Source: Clusia tigrina
Taxonomy: Eukaryota > Arthropoda > Insecta > Diptera > Clusiidae
Reading direction: 5' to 3'
DNA length: 64,000 nt
Assembly (NCBI GenBank): GCA_920105625.2
Contig: OV050030.1
Location: 96,985,152-97,049,151 of the forward strand
Numbering within the stretch: the stretch's first letter is position 1; the number at the start of each line of letters is the position of its first letter. Below the pieces are notes generated by a model, which was not told the origin of the DNA, searched no databases, and was given only the letters and a program-made list of their open reading frames with translations. The position numbers and the translations under genes were made by a program. Shown piece by piece: positions 54,312 to 64,000 of the stretch.

Positions 54312-54891
54312 CGTACCTTGTACTTTTTTAATTTATAGTTTTTATGTTTTCTTTTATATATATTGCCTTCTTGTACTAATTAAATTTTTGATATTTTCTC
54401 AGATCTCGGCCCACTCGGTGCACAAGACCCGCTACGAGATTTCTGACGGGTGCTGCTTTTTGTCTGCCAGTTGTACGAGTGTGGCCGTGCTACCACCTCC
54501 ACTCTCCATGGCGGTGCCACCGGACGCAACAGCACCTCGTAGGGCCAGGTCAACTAAATTCGACCTCCCATCGAGCTTCACCTCTCTGTCACCGGCGCGC
54601 CACCTGGCTGCGTGGTTCCGAAAGAGCCAAACCAAGGTCAGGGGGAGACCAGGCGGGAACCATCCCGCGCTGTTCCGCCCTTTCTGGCTATTACGAAGAG
54701 ACCGGTGCAGCTACGCCCTACTCCGCAGATCATCTGCACTATGTGTTAGCAGATGGGCCACCGCATTGAGGGGTGCGCATGCTTCCTGAAGCTGCGCCCT
54801 CGGGCACCAAACCACCCTCCATTGATGAAGGATATGAACGGGATCCGGCGTGGATATGTTCTTCTCTTGCAATAATGCAAGGGGGGCGGCA
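54312..54891 (+). other. BEL 3' untranslated region
   Basis: No clear protein family. A 133-codon frame at 54388-54789 (SMAVPPDATAPRRARSTKFD) looks like a compositional frame in GC-rich DNA, though similar text in other copies would argue for a small accessory ORF. It ends with the purine-rich AAGGGGGGCGGCA, the polypurine tract. Confidence 0.5.
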
Positions 54892-55246
54892 TGTTCACCC
54901 CGAATCCTAACGTTCAGGTGGCTTCCGCCTGGTACCTGGGGCGCCATGTTGTCGGCCTATCTCTGCGTTCCATTGTTCGGTACGGTGCGAAAGCACGTGT
55001 TGTGCAGTGGAGAGCGAGAGAACAGTCGAGGCAGGTGCATATCGTATTTGTGCGGAAGCCATCTTTAACTGTTGGTATATTTTGGCGCGGGGCTACGAAG
55101 CAGCGGCAGCTGCTCTCTTTGCGCCGTATTCAGTCTGTTCTGGAGTTGCGGCAAGTGCGGATCGGCAACAAATAGATAATATTTAAAATACGTTATATAT
55201 GTTAAAAATCTTTTAAAAAAATAAATTATTCATTCTGAGCACAACA
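54892..55246 (+). repeat. 3' LTR of the BEL element
   Basis: 355 bp, starting TGTTCACCCCGAATCC and ending GAGCACAACA. CTTTC follows at once as the target duplication. Confidence 0.95.
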
Positions 55247-55251
55247 CTTTC

Positions 55252-55591
55252 TTTTAAATAAATTTCCTCACTTTCTTAGATTATTATTTTTTTATTAATA
55301 AAGTCACATTTTTATATTCTTAGGATTCTATAATTTATTTTCACAAACAATTTAAGCATTTACTTCACAATTTCCTTATTTTTTAAAGTTCTTTAACACT
55401 ACAGTGAGACTGCTGATGGTCCCGTGATCACCTCCCGTTTGCGTTGACTACTAGGGCGCGTCCTTTTCTCACTCTAAACGGTGAGCCGGAATGGTTGGAC
55501 CTTTTTCTGGGTTAAACCTCTTCGTCCTTACTTGCCTATCGTCTCAGGCAAATGTGTGCAAGTATACAAAAGAGGTCCCTGCTCGGGCGCC
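55252..55591 (-). other. Errantivirus leader, LTR-proximal part, with primer site
   Basis: Continues the leader across the BEL insertion. The primer site TGGCGCCCGAGCAGGGACC on the minus strand (about 55574-55592) adjoins the 5' LTR and resembles tRNA-Lys-type primer sites (inference). Confidence 0.75.
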
Positions 55592-55893
55592 AATTAACAA
55601 AATATTAATTTAATTTAATTTTTAAAAAAGGTTGCGTGTTGGATTAGCAACACGTCTTACTTTATTTATGAACAAAACCGGACTGAAGTTTACAAACAAT
55701 AATGATCTTAACATAACTTAACTAAAGACATAAACTGCTGACGTAGTCCACGCGCCGAGTGATGAGTGTGGGAACGTTGCTAAATACCTTTACCCGTTCC
55801 CAAGTGCAATAGGATCCCGCTGGAATGTTGGTGCTGACACAATGTCTGCGTTGTATGCTCGTGTGTGGACAAATACAATGTATTATACGTTAA

Positions 55894-55895
<2 letters not shown>
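55592..55895 (-). repeat. 5' LTR of the errantivirus
   Basis: 304 bp; the minus strand begins AGTTAACGTATAATACATTG. The outer flank is a (TA)n array, so the target was TATA. Confidence 0.9.

Positions 55896-55960
<65 letters not shown>
55896..55960. repeat. (TA)n array at the errantivirus target
   Basis: About 65 bp of alternating TA directly abutting the LTR. Its first four bases double as the target duplication. Confidence 0.9.
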
Positions 55961-55963
<3 letters not shown>

Positions 55964-56108
55964 ATATGGCTATCGGAAAATGTATCTCGCGTGGTAGAAC
56001 CGCGATGTGGTTACGCTAGATGGTGTTAGAAAAATGAGATTTCGTAGAAAGAAAACTTGACTAGTTTTGTGCTTTCTTGACTCAGCCTTGTTTGAGTGGG
56101 CGTCAAAG

Positions 56109-56485
56109 ATGAACAGCAGCAAAGAGAAACTATGCCATGTTTTACAGTTTTTCTTGGATAAAGGTGAAAACGCAAGACAGGCGGCAGAAAATGTGTATAG
56201 TGTTTATGGAGCTGCTACTGTAACAGCCAATCACCCGAAATTTTTTTTTTGTCGACTCTCTTCGAATAATTTTGATGTTAAAGACTTTGTGGAAAACTAA
56301 TTGTCGAAAAGTTGACAAAATCCTGGAAATCGTCGAGTGCCACCATCATGTAAGGACTGTTTTGAAAGGAAGCTCGATGTATCAGTGCCAGACGATTTGT
56401 CGCAAAAAAACCTCATGTACCAAATTTCCATCTTGCAAAACAATCGGATGGTGGCTGGAGATGCAAAATGAGTCGTTTACGGTTA
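56109..56485 (+). pseudogene. mariner transposase N-terminal relic
   Basis: Reads MNSSKEKLCHVLQFFLDKGE then NARQAAENVYSVYGAATVTA, the helix-turn-helix domain of another mariner group. After a frameshift it gives RKVDKILEIVECHHHVRTV and a degenerate remainder ([10 protein letters not shown]). The catalytic domain is absent. The palindrome at 56486 begins immediately downstream, so the truncation and the palindrome may be linked. Confidence 0.75.
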
Positions 56486-56523
56486 CAGTTAAAAATATAT
56501 TTTTGCAGGACGAGTACCCGAAT

Positions 56524-56611
<88 letters not shown>

Positions 56612-56679
56612 ATTCGGGTACTCGTCCTGCAAAAATATATTTTTAACTATATATATATTTGCAGGACGAGTACCCGAAT

Positions 56680-56755
<76 letters not shown>

Positions 56756-56793
56756 ATTCGGGTACTCGTCCTGCAAAAATATATTTTTAACTG
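56486..56793. repeat. Double TA-centred palindrome
   Basis: The arm CAGTTAAAAATATATTTTTG followed by CAGGACGAGTACCCGAATCC points inward at 56486 and outward at 56793. Between them lie a (TA)n core, an inverted arm, a second direct arm (from about 56655) and another (TA)n core. The order is arm, TA, inverted arm, arm, TA, inverted arm. No reading frame. Confidence 0.9.
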
Positions 56794-57089
56794 CCTCGGC
56801 TGGTACTAATATAACACTTAAAGTTTAAAACGAAAAAAAATATTTTTTGGGGCGTTCCGCTGTGCTGCCCAATTAAATCTAAAAGTAAAATATGATTCAA
56901 AATTAAACCTAAGCTCGGCGCAGTCCCGTGCACCCGCACGATCTTCCCACGTTGTACCTGTAGTTTGTTGCCAGCGTGCGGGAATGTGCTGAGCTAGCGG
57001 CCGGCATATTTCCGTAGCATATATGCGTATACTTGTATATTTGCAGGACGGCGCGTGTGCAGTGTCAGCCAATTCGTATAAGTCACATT
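56794..57089. other. No recognisable gene
   Basis: Unassigned stretch between the palindrome and the gypsy relic; no family resemblance on either strand. Confidence 0.4.
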
Positions 57090-57960
57090 GAGATGGATTT
57101 CACAATATGGCGTAATTGATCTCAAAATCATAATCAGACAACTTCGGACTGAGCCTGGCCAGCCTGGAGGTTTTGTCCTTCATATTCGCTTTATATATGC
57201 CACGCAATGGCTGGTGGTCAGTGTAAATTTTAAACGGACGACGTAGCACATACGCCCTGAAGTTTTTCATGGCCCAAAAGATTGCTAGAAACTCCTTCTC
57301 TATGGTAGAATACCTTTTTTCGGTACCACCTAACGCCCTGCTAGCAAACGCTATTGGTCGGTTACTTCACACCAGACCTTGTGACAGCACCGCTCCCAAT
57401 GCTTCATTACTATCATCGGTGGTCAACAAAAAAATTTTTTTAAAATCAGGGTACGCCAAAATTGGCGCCGAGCTAATTATTGCTGTTAGTTTTTCAAAAG
57501 ACTCCTGACAGCTCTCTGTAAATTCAAATGTTGCTTCTTTCCATAGCAGTTTGTTACTTTGCATAGCAAACCCAGCCAAACCTTCTACGAACTTTCTTTA
57601 GCAGTATACTAACACCAAAAATCCCTGTATTTCTTTCTTATTCCTTAGAGCGGCTAAATTTTTCGCACACTCTGACTCCGAGCAATGATGGACTAAGCAA
57701 ACTACCTCTCTTCGCAAACACTGACACTTTCCCGTGTTCAATTTCAGATTTTGTTTTCGTAATTTCTGCAACAAGTTTTTCCCATAAATTACTACATCGT
57801 CGAGATACACAAAACCGTCTAACCCTTGCAAGCCCGCAAGCACGTGGTTTATGAGCCGATGGAAGGTAGCAGGTGCTTCTGTTAAATCAAACGGTATTCT
57901 ATTAAACTCGTAATGCCCCAGACCGGTGCTCGGTAAATCAAGAGTACAAAAATACTTACT
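57090..57960 (-). pseudogene. Ty3/gypsy RT and RNase H relic
   Basis: Minus strand: about 57940-57850 gives RIPFDLTEAPATFHRLINHV, then FVYLDDVVIYGKNLLQ (catalytic YLDD). A frame shift and loss follow (57720-57600). 57579-57367 gives FEFTESCQESFEKLTAIISS and the RNase H start TTDDSNEALGAVLSQ. 57370-57100 gives RPIAFASRALGGTEKRYSTI and FKIYTDHQPLRGIY. It is a different gypsy lineage from copies 1-3. No LTRs or integrase. Confidence 0.85.
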
Positions 57961-58945
57961 GTGCCTCTATGTCTTGCGTCGACTTGACTAACCTGGATCT
58001 CCACAAATTAAAATTTATTTTTCAAATCCACAAATGACCAATTTTTCTATTCACTATTTTTTCTATTAAACTTAAATTTTGCGAATGTGTACTCTATATC
58101 AATTTTTTGAATCTCCACTAATTTTCAAATATTTTTCCAGATTGATCTCCATTTTCCATTGCTTCCGGTTTATATAGTCTTTCCCCTTTTTCTAATACCG
58201 CTCCGGTTGTTTCAGCCACTGACACTATCTTACCGACAGTTTTCCCTTTCACTCTCTCTTCCCAGTTGCTCAATTGTTTAGGTCAACAAACCAGCACAAG
58301 GCCAGTGTCACCGAATGTACTAGTACTGCCACATACACACGTACGCCCACACTCCTACTTGCATGCACTTCAAATACAATAGAAACACAAAAAAACCCTT
58401 AACATTCAATCTAGGTTCTTGTCCCCACTGAATCCGGATAGAGGCCAAGACCCATAAATCATAATATTCCACAGTCCTGGCACCAACTTTATTAAGGCGA
58501 ATCCAGCCCAACGTAATCAATCCGCACTCAACTCCACTGAGGCGCTCTACCCAGAGATAGCCACGCAACTATACTCTTTACTTTCGTACTTACACTCTTA
58601 TAATACTTATTAACCATATTCTTTTTTCCAGACCACCAATAAAAGTAATAAAAAAAGAGTACAAAACCTCTAATTATATATATAGTAACAAAAAATTTAC
58701 TTTCCCAATTAGTCGACCATTAATAAGCTCTCTTTCTCATCACCCTACACTCCGCAGACAACCGGATCTAACTGTAACGTCAGGACTCATGCAAGTGTCT
58801 ATAATTCTTTAAACCTACTAATTTCTATGTTGAGCTTTAACCATCAGATTCCGGATCTGCTACTGCTTCATATCTTTCGCATGGAATACCCCTAAACAGT
58901 TTCTCGCGTAAATTCTAGAGGACTCTAAGACTCGATCACACTTCC
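57961..58945. other. No recognisable gene
   Basis: AT-rich DNA with C/T-rich patches. No frame resembles a known family. The source of the sequence is unclear. Confidence 0.4.
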
Positions 58946-59444
58946 GTGAACATCTGGAATATTAAACAAAGAAACACCAAAAAACCATTGCCAATGTTCC
59001 TTATTGAGCTAAAAGGGAATCCAAACAACAAGGATATTTACGGAGTCAAGTGCCTCTTCAATACGAAAATTGTATTTGAGCCACCACGCCCAAAGCGCGA
59101 TATCTCTCAATGCGCTAACTGCAAACAGTATGGTCACACAAAAACCTACTCGTCTGCTGTTTGCTAGCTTAAGACGAGAACTGATGACTTCATATGTGCA
59201 TTGTGTGAAGGTAATCACCCAGCAAATTATAAAGGCTGTATGGTGTACAAAAAATTGCAAACATTAAAATATCCACCACTGATAAAAAAGGAACCCAATC
59301 CCACAACTCTTGGCGGCTATAACAAATCTAGATCTTCTCACAGCTTCCTCAGGCTCACCAACGTATTGGCCAACCGATCCAAATAAAATTCCTAACCTAA
59401 TAGACTTTTGCATAATGAGAGGCATATCGACTAGGGATACTCTG
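58946..59444 (+). pseudogene. Jockey-type ORF1 joined to the endonuclease end (J3, left part)
   Basis: 58946-59167: KQRNTKKPLPMFLIELKGNP, NNKDIYGVKCLFNTKIVFEP, PKRDISQCANCKQYGHTKTY, the conserved ORF1 region and first zinc knuckle. A stop and an internal deletion follow. 59180-59380 gives CALCEGNHPANYKGCMVYKK, the last knuckle. At about 59345-59440 another frame gives YWPTDPNKIPNLIDFCIMRG, the last part of a Jockey endonuclease. The body of ORF1's tail and most of the endonuclease are missing. The element continues at 63771 after the LOA-type insertion. Confidence 0.8.
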
Positions 59445-59447
59445 GTG

Positions 59448-59516
59448 GTTGAAGCGTCAGTTTCGTTGAAGCGTAATTTTCGCTGAAGCTTAAGTTTCGT
59501 TGAAGCGTGAAATTTC
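59448..59516 (+). repeat. 17-bp tandem repeat at the LOA/Jockey junction
   Basis: Four copies: GTTGAAGCGTCAGTTTC, GTTGAAGCGTAATTTTC, GCTGAAGCTTAAGTTTC, GTTGAAGCGTGAAATTTC. They sit at the 5' junction of the LOA-type element. Confidence 0.85.
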
Positions 59517-59904
59517 GCAGGATGGGAATATGCGATAATAGTTCTAGGAACATTAGCCTCTATTCCATATAGACCGATATTGCGTGGCGAAGAGTCACAT
59601 CCTGCCCGAGGTAACCCTGCTATTCATAAAAGAACACTACGGATCTAGACTGAGGAGTCAATAAACACCTTCCGGGACACAGGGTGTGGAAGCCCAAACC
59701 TCTATAAAAAACCTCTGGGTTGGAGCAAGATGTCATACGACCCGTATCGATGCTCAGCCTGGCTGGGGACCCAGGTAAAAAATAGCCCAGTCTCTAACGG
59801 AGTGCTCCGGATACTTGGCGTCCTCCAGTTCTATCTAGCCTTACACGCGCACTCGGACCTCTGCCCGAGCGGACCTCTCTTGTCCGATTATCGTTGGACC
59901 ACAT

Positions 59905-61312
59905 ATGTTCAAACAAACTTCAAAAAATTCAAAACCAAAGGAGGGCGGTCCTCCCAAAAAACCGATAAGGGCGATCCTGTCTACCGCTGATACAAGGGTG
60001 GTAGACAGATCGATAGCAGCACGAGGCAGAGGGGGCTTAAGCGTTAGGGCTGGTCCCAGCACGAGTGCTGGTAGCAGGGGACGGGGAGGCTTGGGAAAAC
60101 CGGTCTCTCGTCTCTTTCAGAGGGGTGCTGAAGGAAGAATCCCGGAGGATGTGGTAAAAACCCAAACGCTGACTGCGGTCAGGGGGCGGGAAGCCACCCC
60201 GGGGATCTATCGGCAGCAGACAGTAGAGGGGCCCAGCACCTCAAAGAAGTTTGCTGGGGTAGGCCAGGGGGGTCGCTTAAACCCGTCCGTCCGTCAAAGC
60301 AGGCCTTTTACGAAAAGAAGGCGGCCTTCAAGGTTCTGACAAAATACGAAGCTCTACCAACTGATCAACTCAATGAGGAGCAGGCCAAATCGGTAGAGTG
60401 TGCAAGGGGTGTGCTATCCGGTTTTAGGCAAACCGGTGGGTACAGCCCCAAAGACACAAAGTTCGGCTGAAGAGGCGGGTGAGGTCGCTAAAAGACAAAA
60501 AGTCGGCGGCCAGAAATACCCATCTCACAGCGAAGTTGTCAAAGGTGGGGGTGAGATGCTGGCCATCATTGACCGGAAGGAGGAGGAAGGGGTCTTACCG
60601 AAAGAGAAGTGGAGGTGGGTGGAGCCTACCTCCAAGTCTTAGAGGAAAACCCTGGGCCCCCCTTTCTGTCACGATGCGGGCTGGTATCAGGGCAGGGCCA
60701 AGCTTATCGCATGCGATGACAGCAGGTCAGCCAACCTATACAAGATCGCGGTAAGCAAGGTTGGCGAGATCTGGCCGGGAGCCAAGCTAGAAGCCGTCAG
60801 CAGGGAAGAAGTTCCCAGCAGACCCAGAGCCCGGGTCTGGATCCCGGCTAAGCCAGCTGAACCGGAGAAAAAGGAGCCGATCTTTAGATCGTGTAACAGA
60901 GAGCTGCCAACCATTAATTAGAAGATAGCGAAACTCGAGGAGCCAGTGGAAGGTAGGAGGCAGATTTTGCTGATACTCAACACTGAGTCCCTTGCCCCAC
61001 TGGCAGAGAGAAAAGGGGCAGTCAGGTTCGGGTTCGTTGACGCGACCGTTCGGATCTACCGCAGCGACGGGCAAATTTGGAACCGGAGAAGATAGAGGGT
61101 GACAAGGCTAGCGAGGCTGGCGGTGGTGAAAAAGGGTTGTCCAGCAGCCAAAGGTCGACTGATTTAGAGCAGCTGACCGGGGTCGCGCAGTTCTTTGAGG
61201 AGGACAACCTGCTTGACTACACCGAAGAAAAAGAGGACGCGGACGTTACGATGGTGGAGGTAAAAAGAACAGATTCTTATGAAGCTGATCCAAATCAACC
61301 TCCACTATTGTA
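59905..61312 (+). pseudogene. ORF1 of LOA-type copy D
   Basis: 59905-60339: basic, Gly/Arg-rich N-terminus (RSIAARGRGGLSVRAGPSTS, RGRGGLGKPVSRLF). 60400-60642: VAKRQKVGGQKYPSHSEVVK, then MLAIIDRKEEEGVLPKEKWR, the block shared with copy B. 60770-61060 gives WPGAKLEAVSREEVPSRPRA, RVWIPAKPAEPEKKEP and ILLILNTESLAPL. 61077-61313 is the acidic C-terminus (QFFEEDNLLDYTEEKEDADV). Several frameshifts. RGG-like repeats and basic charge suit RNA binding. The endonuclease frame begins at about 61285, overlapping the ORF1 end. Confidence 0.8.
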
Positions 61313-63600
61313 AACTCACCTCTGCGAACTGGATGGTCCGCCTGGGTTCCGGTAATTTTGACGTGGCCCTCATTCAAGAGCCGTGGATATGCGGCAACAA
61401 AATCTGCGGTTTGTAGATGAGATGTTTCAAGATGATAGCCGCTCAGAGCACAGGTAAGCCTCGTGCTTGTATAGTAGCAAAGGATAACATTAACATCTTC
61501 TTGCTTCCACAGTTAAGTAATGGCGATACGGTGGCGGCAAGCATTGAGCTGCAAAACAGCAGTCTCTGGGTAGCCTCTGCATATATGCCACATGACAAGG
61601 ACGCTCCACCGGAGGAGATTCGGACATTGGTCATGGAGGCAGCCGCAGCCAACAGGAACTTGGTTGTCTCCAGCGACGTAAACGCACACAACATATTGTG
61701 GGGAAGCTCGAACACTAACGCAAGAGGTGAGTCAGTTTTAGACTTCATTATAGACAATAAGCTTAGTGTCCTAAATTTAGGCTCAGAGCCGACGTTTATA
61801 ACACAAAATAGAAGGGAAATGTTAGATATTACCCTGATCTTCGATAAGTTCGCTTACTATATAAAAAGATGGAGAGTGTCGAATGAAAATTCCTACTCTG
61901 ACCATCGCTATATAGAATACGAATTGAACTTCCCAGTATCTCTAGTTAAGACCTTTAGAAATATACGGAGAACGGACTGGGGGAAGTATAGGAAGATTCT
62001 CAGGACCTCACTGCAAGAAATCCCCCGTCTGATCCCACAGACCCTGTGGAATTAGACTAGCTGATCAATCAGGTAACCACGGCCCTGAATAGGTCACTGT
62101 CAGCCGGGTGCCCGGTTGTAAAACTGAGAGGCCAGGACAAACCACCTTGGTGGTCAATGGATCTAGGCCTTCTCCGGAAGTCCAATAGGCGGTTATTTAA
62201 AAAACTTTCGGGTCTGCCCGCGGACTGGGAAGTCTACAAGGCTGAGCTAAAAATATACTAGAAAGCACCCAGAACTGCGCAGCGACAGTCCTGGCAAAAT
62301 TATTGTAGGGATGTGGAAGAAACATCGGAAGTAGCTAGACTAAGAAGAATCCTAGCGATGACACCACACAACCTGGGCTACCTTTAAGGTCCGAGTGATG
62401 TGTGGAGCGAATCGCGCGAGGAATTTTTGGCTCTTCTCTTAGATACGCATTTTCCAGGCAGTAGCACAGTGGAGGGTGATAACTCGACTCCTACGGGCAG
62501 GCAGTCTGAGATAGGGAATGCGATAGTTACAGTCGAGAAAGTTCAATAACACATTTGGTCCATATAAATCTCCGGGTCCGGATGGAATTTATCCAGTTGA
62601 AATTGAACAATCACGGGACATAATTACGCCCTGGGTTGTGACTGTAATTAGAACCTGTCTTAACATGGGCTATATTCCGCTACGATGGAGAGTCCTTCAT
62701 ATCGAAAGCGGGCAGGTCTTCACATGTAAATCCTAAAGACTTCAGACCAATCAGTCTCACGTCTTTGCTCCTAAAAACACTGGAGAGATTGTTGGATGCA
62801 CACTTACGGGAAGCTATACAACATGCATACAAGAAGGGCAAATCGACAGACACGGTGTTACATGTGCTCATGTGTATAGTGGAAAAAGCCATCCAGCAGA
62901 AAGATTTTGCATTGGCGGCATTCATTGACATAGAACGCGCTTTTAACAACATAAATGCGAACGCCATTACGGTAGCGTTAGAAGCTCTGGGCGTCGATCC
63001 TAATGTGGTTTCGCTGATAGAGACTATACTCATCAGCAGGACATAGTACTTACACTTAGGCACCTACACTTTAAGGAGACAGGTCTGCAGAGGCACTCCA
63101 CAGGGAGGAGTTCTCTCCCCCCTGCTTTGGAATTTGGCGGTAAATTCCTTACTTGCCATAGAGAGGGGTTTGCCATGTTAGGTTAGCCAGCCGGGGTACC
63201 AACCTTCCTTTAGGCACGGACAGATGTGAGATTGGAATACCAATTGCCACCTGAAAACTGATGCTGAAGGATAGGGTCGTGTGTGAGACCAGAGGGTCTT
63301 GGGCACAAGAAGGCACTTGTTTAACGACTACGCTAAATGTGGCCGAACTTAATAGAGGGAAAACTAGAGAAATGCTTGCCCTTTCGAGAGAGAATATCTC
63401 TAAGGTCGTGGCTTGTATTACTGGTCACTGGCATTTCGGCATACACGCTCTCAGGCTGAGAATATTCTCTCATGAATACTGCAGTAGCAGTGGGGATGAG
63501 GAGGAGGAGGAGACTGTGGAATATCTCTTCTGTAGTTGCTCCGCTCTGGCTAAAAGTAGAGCTGGCTCTTAAGGCAAATACGCTTTTAGCTCTCTTACAG
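61285..63600 (+). pseudogene. Endonuclease and RT of LOA-type copy D
   Basis: 61285-61412 gives LIQINLHYCKLTSANWMVRL and VALIQEPWICGNK, the endonuclease start. After a TAG, 61417-62055 gives ASAYMPHDKDAPPEEI, SSDVNAHNILWGSSNTNARG (catalytic box), EMLDITLIFDKFAYYIK, NSYSDHRYIEYEL. Further stops, then the pre-RT linker (PPWWSMDLGLLRKSNRRLFK). RT at 62540-63170 gives KSPGPDGIYPVEIEQ-like sequence, SRTDTVLHVL, AAFIDIERAFNNINANA, CRGTPQGGVLSPLLWNLAV. The sequence then passes within about 100 bp to the tail (63390-63570: VVACITGHWHFGIHALRLRI, EEETVEYLFCSCSALAKS). The Y-x-D-D box and most of RNase H are missing, as in copy A. Confidence 0.8.
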
Positions 63601-63770
63601 AGGTGTCTAGCGCGAAGGTCGAACAAATCCTGCGCTTTACTAGGGCTTCAAAATGGTTCGACGAGTGAATCGGAGGTGCGTTGTGGCGCGGTGGTATCAC
63701 AATGGATCTAGGGTGGTCTGAGTGAGCTGGTCCTTGGACCGGCTGGCACGTTAACCTAACCTTACCTAAC

Positions 63771-64000
63771 CTAGGGATCACTCTGATCATTCTCCTTTAA
63801 TATTTACAATAATTAATAATTTTTTTGACTCACCTTCTGAATGTCGCCTTTACAAGAGCAAAACTTTTGGAATTACTTCCGACTGTCAATATCTTCAACG
63901 ATTAACCTGAAGCACTGGCTTAAGTCTAGTGAAGATATCATGATAGCTATTGAACACTTCAATAATTGCCTCCAGCATGCTGGTTGGAAGTCAAAACCAC
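63771..64000 (+). pseudogene. Jockey J3, continuation
   Basis: Reads SDHSPLIFTIINN, the last endonuclease motif (S-D-H-S-P), then in a shifted frame INLKHWLKSSEDIMIAIEHF, the linker before RT. It resumes the frame left at about 59440, so the LOA-type element split this Jockey copy. It runs off the window end. Confidence 0.7.

Larger units (their letters stand above)
48256..55246 (+). mobile_element. Complete BEL/Pao retrotransposon nested in the errantivirus leader
   Basis: 6991 bp with LTRs 48256-48609 and 54892-55246 and a perfect 5-bp target duplication CTTTC (48251-48255, 55247-55251). Plus orientation, opposite to its host element. Order: LTR, primer site, gag, protease, RT, RNase H, integrase, 580-bp tail, polypurine tract, LTR. 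Confidence 0.95.
41857..55895 (-). mobile_element. Errantivirus (gypsy-group endogenous retrovirus) with a nested BEL element
   Basis: Minus orientation: 5' LTR (55592-55895), primer site, AT-rich leader, gag, pol, env, polypurine tract, 3' LTR (41857-42160). LTRs begin AGT and end AATT, and TATA flanks both ends (41853-41856, 55896-55899), as known for errantiviruses. The LTRs differ at three of 304 positions. The BEL/Pao element 48256-55246 interrupts the leader. Without it the element would be about 7.0 kb. Confidence 0.9.
59445..63770 (+). mobile_element. I/LOA-type non-LTR element (copy D) inserted in Jockey J3
   Basis: About 4.3 kb in plus orientation: leader, ORF1, endonuclease, RT, RNase H tail and a 3' end of AACCTAACC-type repeats. 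CTAGGGATACTCTG on the left (59431-59444) and CTAGGGATCACTCTG on the right (63771-63785) could be the target duplication. It is the most complete of the four LOA-type copies but has internal deletions. Confidence 0.75.

Noticed and set aside
54388..54947. GC-rich overlapping frames after BEL integrase as an envelope or accessory gene
   Set aside because: No signal peptide, membrane segment or family motif. Overlapping open frames on both strands point to base composition. A small accessory ORF is not excluded.
59431..59516. 17-bp repeats as a CRISPR-like array
   Set aside because: Units are adjacent without spacers and this is an insect genome; it is a simple tandem repeat.

Overview
The window looks like repeat-rich, probably heterochromatic or intergenic DNA from a higher dipteran insect, perhaps a tephritid-type fly. 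This rests on the AT-rich composition, the transposon community (I/LOA-type and Jockey-type non-LTR elements, Ty3/gypsy, an errantivirus, BEL/Pao, several mariner groups, a Polinton remnant) and the many (TA)n arrays. The species cannot be fixed from sequence alone. I found no convincing host gene with introns, no rRNA or tRNA gene and no CRISPR array. Nearly every recognisable reading frame belongs to a transposable element and most are broken.

Layout: 0.7-9 kb holds an LTR fragment, a 523-bp element with 31-bp terminal inverted repeats (TIRs), gypsy pol debris, a 34-bp minisatellite, an I/LOA-type non-LTR relic and a 5'-truncated gypsy copy, then a (TA)n palindrome. 9.6-15.5 kb holds a Jockey relic, a second gypsy copy cut by a mariner relic, and (TA)n arrays. 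15.6-18.0 kb is a discrete TIR-bounded element carrying one 567-codon frame, broken by a single stop, for an uncharacterised transposase-like protein. 18.6-22.6 kb is a Polinton/Maverick remnant (phospholipase A2-like domain, packaging ATPase, PY-like protein) that has been scrambled, invaded by a mariner and followed by a BEL tail. 23.7-35.1 kb holds Jockey and LOA relics, a nearly complete mariner inside a gypsy-type gag, a gypsy integrase with a 163-bp tandem duplication, an LTR rich in hairpin repeats, and a large TA-centred palindrome. 37.75-41.55 kb is a young LTR-to-LTR gypsy deletion derivative. 41.86-55.90 kb is a young errantivirus with a complete 6.99-kb BEL/Pao element nested in its leader. 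56-64 kb holds mariner and gypsy relics, another TA-centred palindrome, and a Jockey relic split by a nearly full-length LOA-type element.

Nothing here acts as a host pathway. The elements interact by nesting: BEL in errantivirus, mariner in gypsy gag, mariner in Polinton, mariner in gypsy pol, LOA in Jockey. Low LTR divergence (about 1%) of the gypsy derivative and the errantivirus shows recent activity. Points most worth a second look are the unnamed TIR element at 15.59-17.96 kb, the Polinton ATPase whose Walker A and Walker B halves lie on opposite strands, the recurrent inverted-repeat arms around (TA)n cores, and the U7 slippery site at the errantivirus gag/pol overlap.
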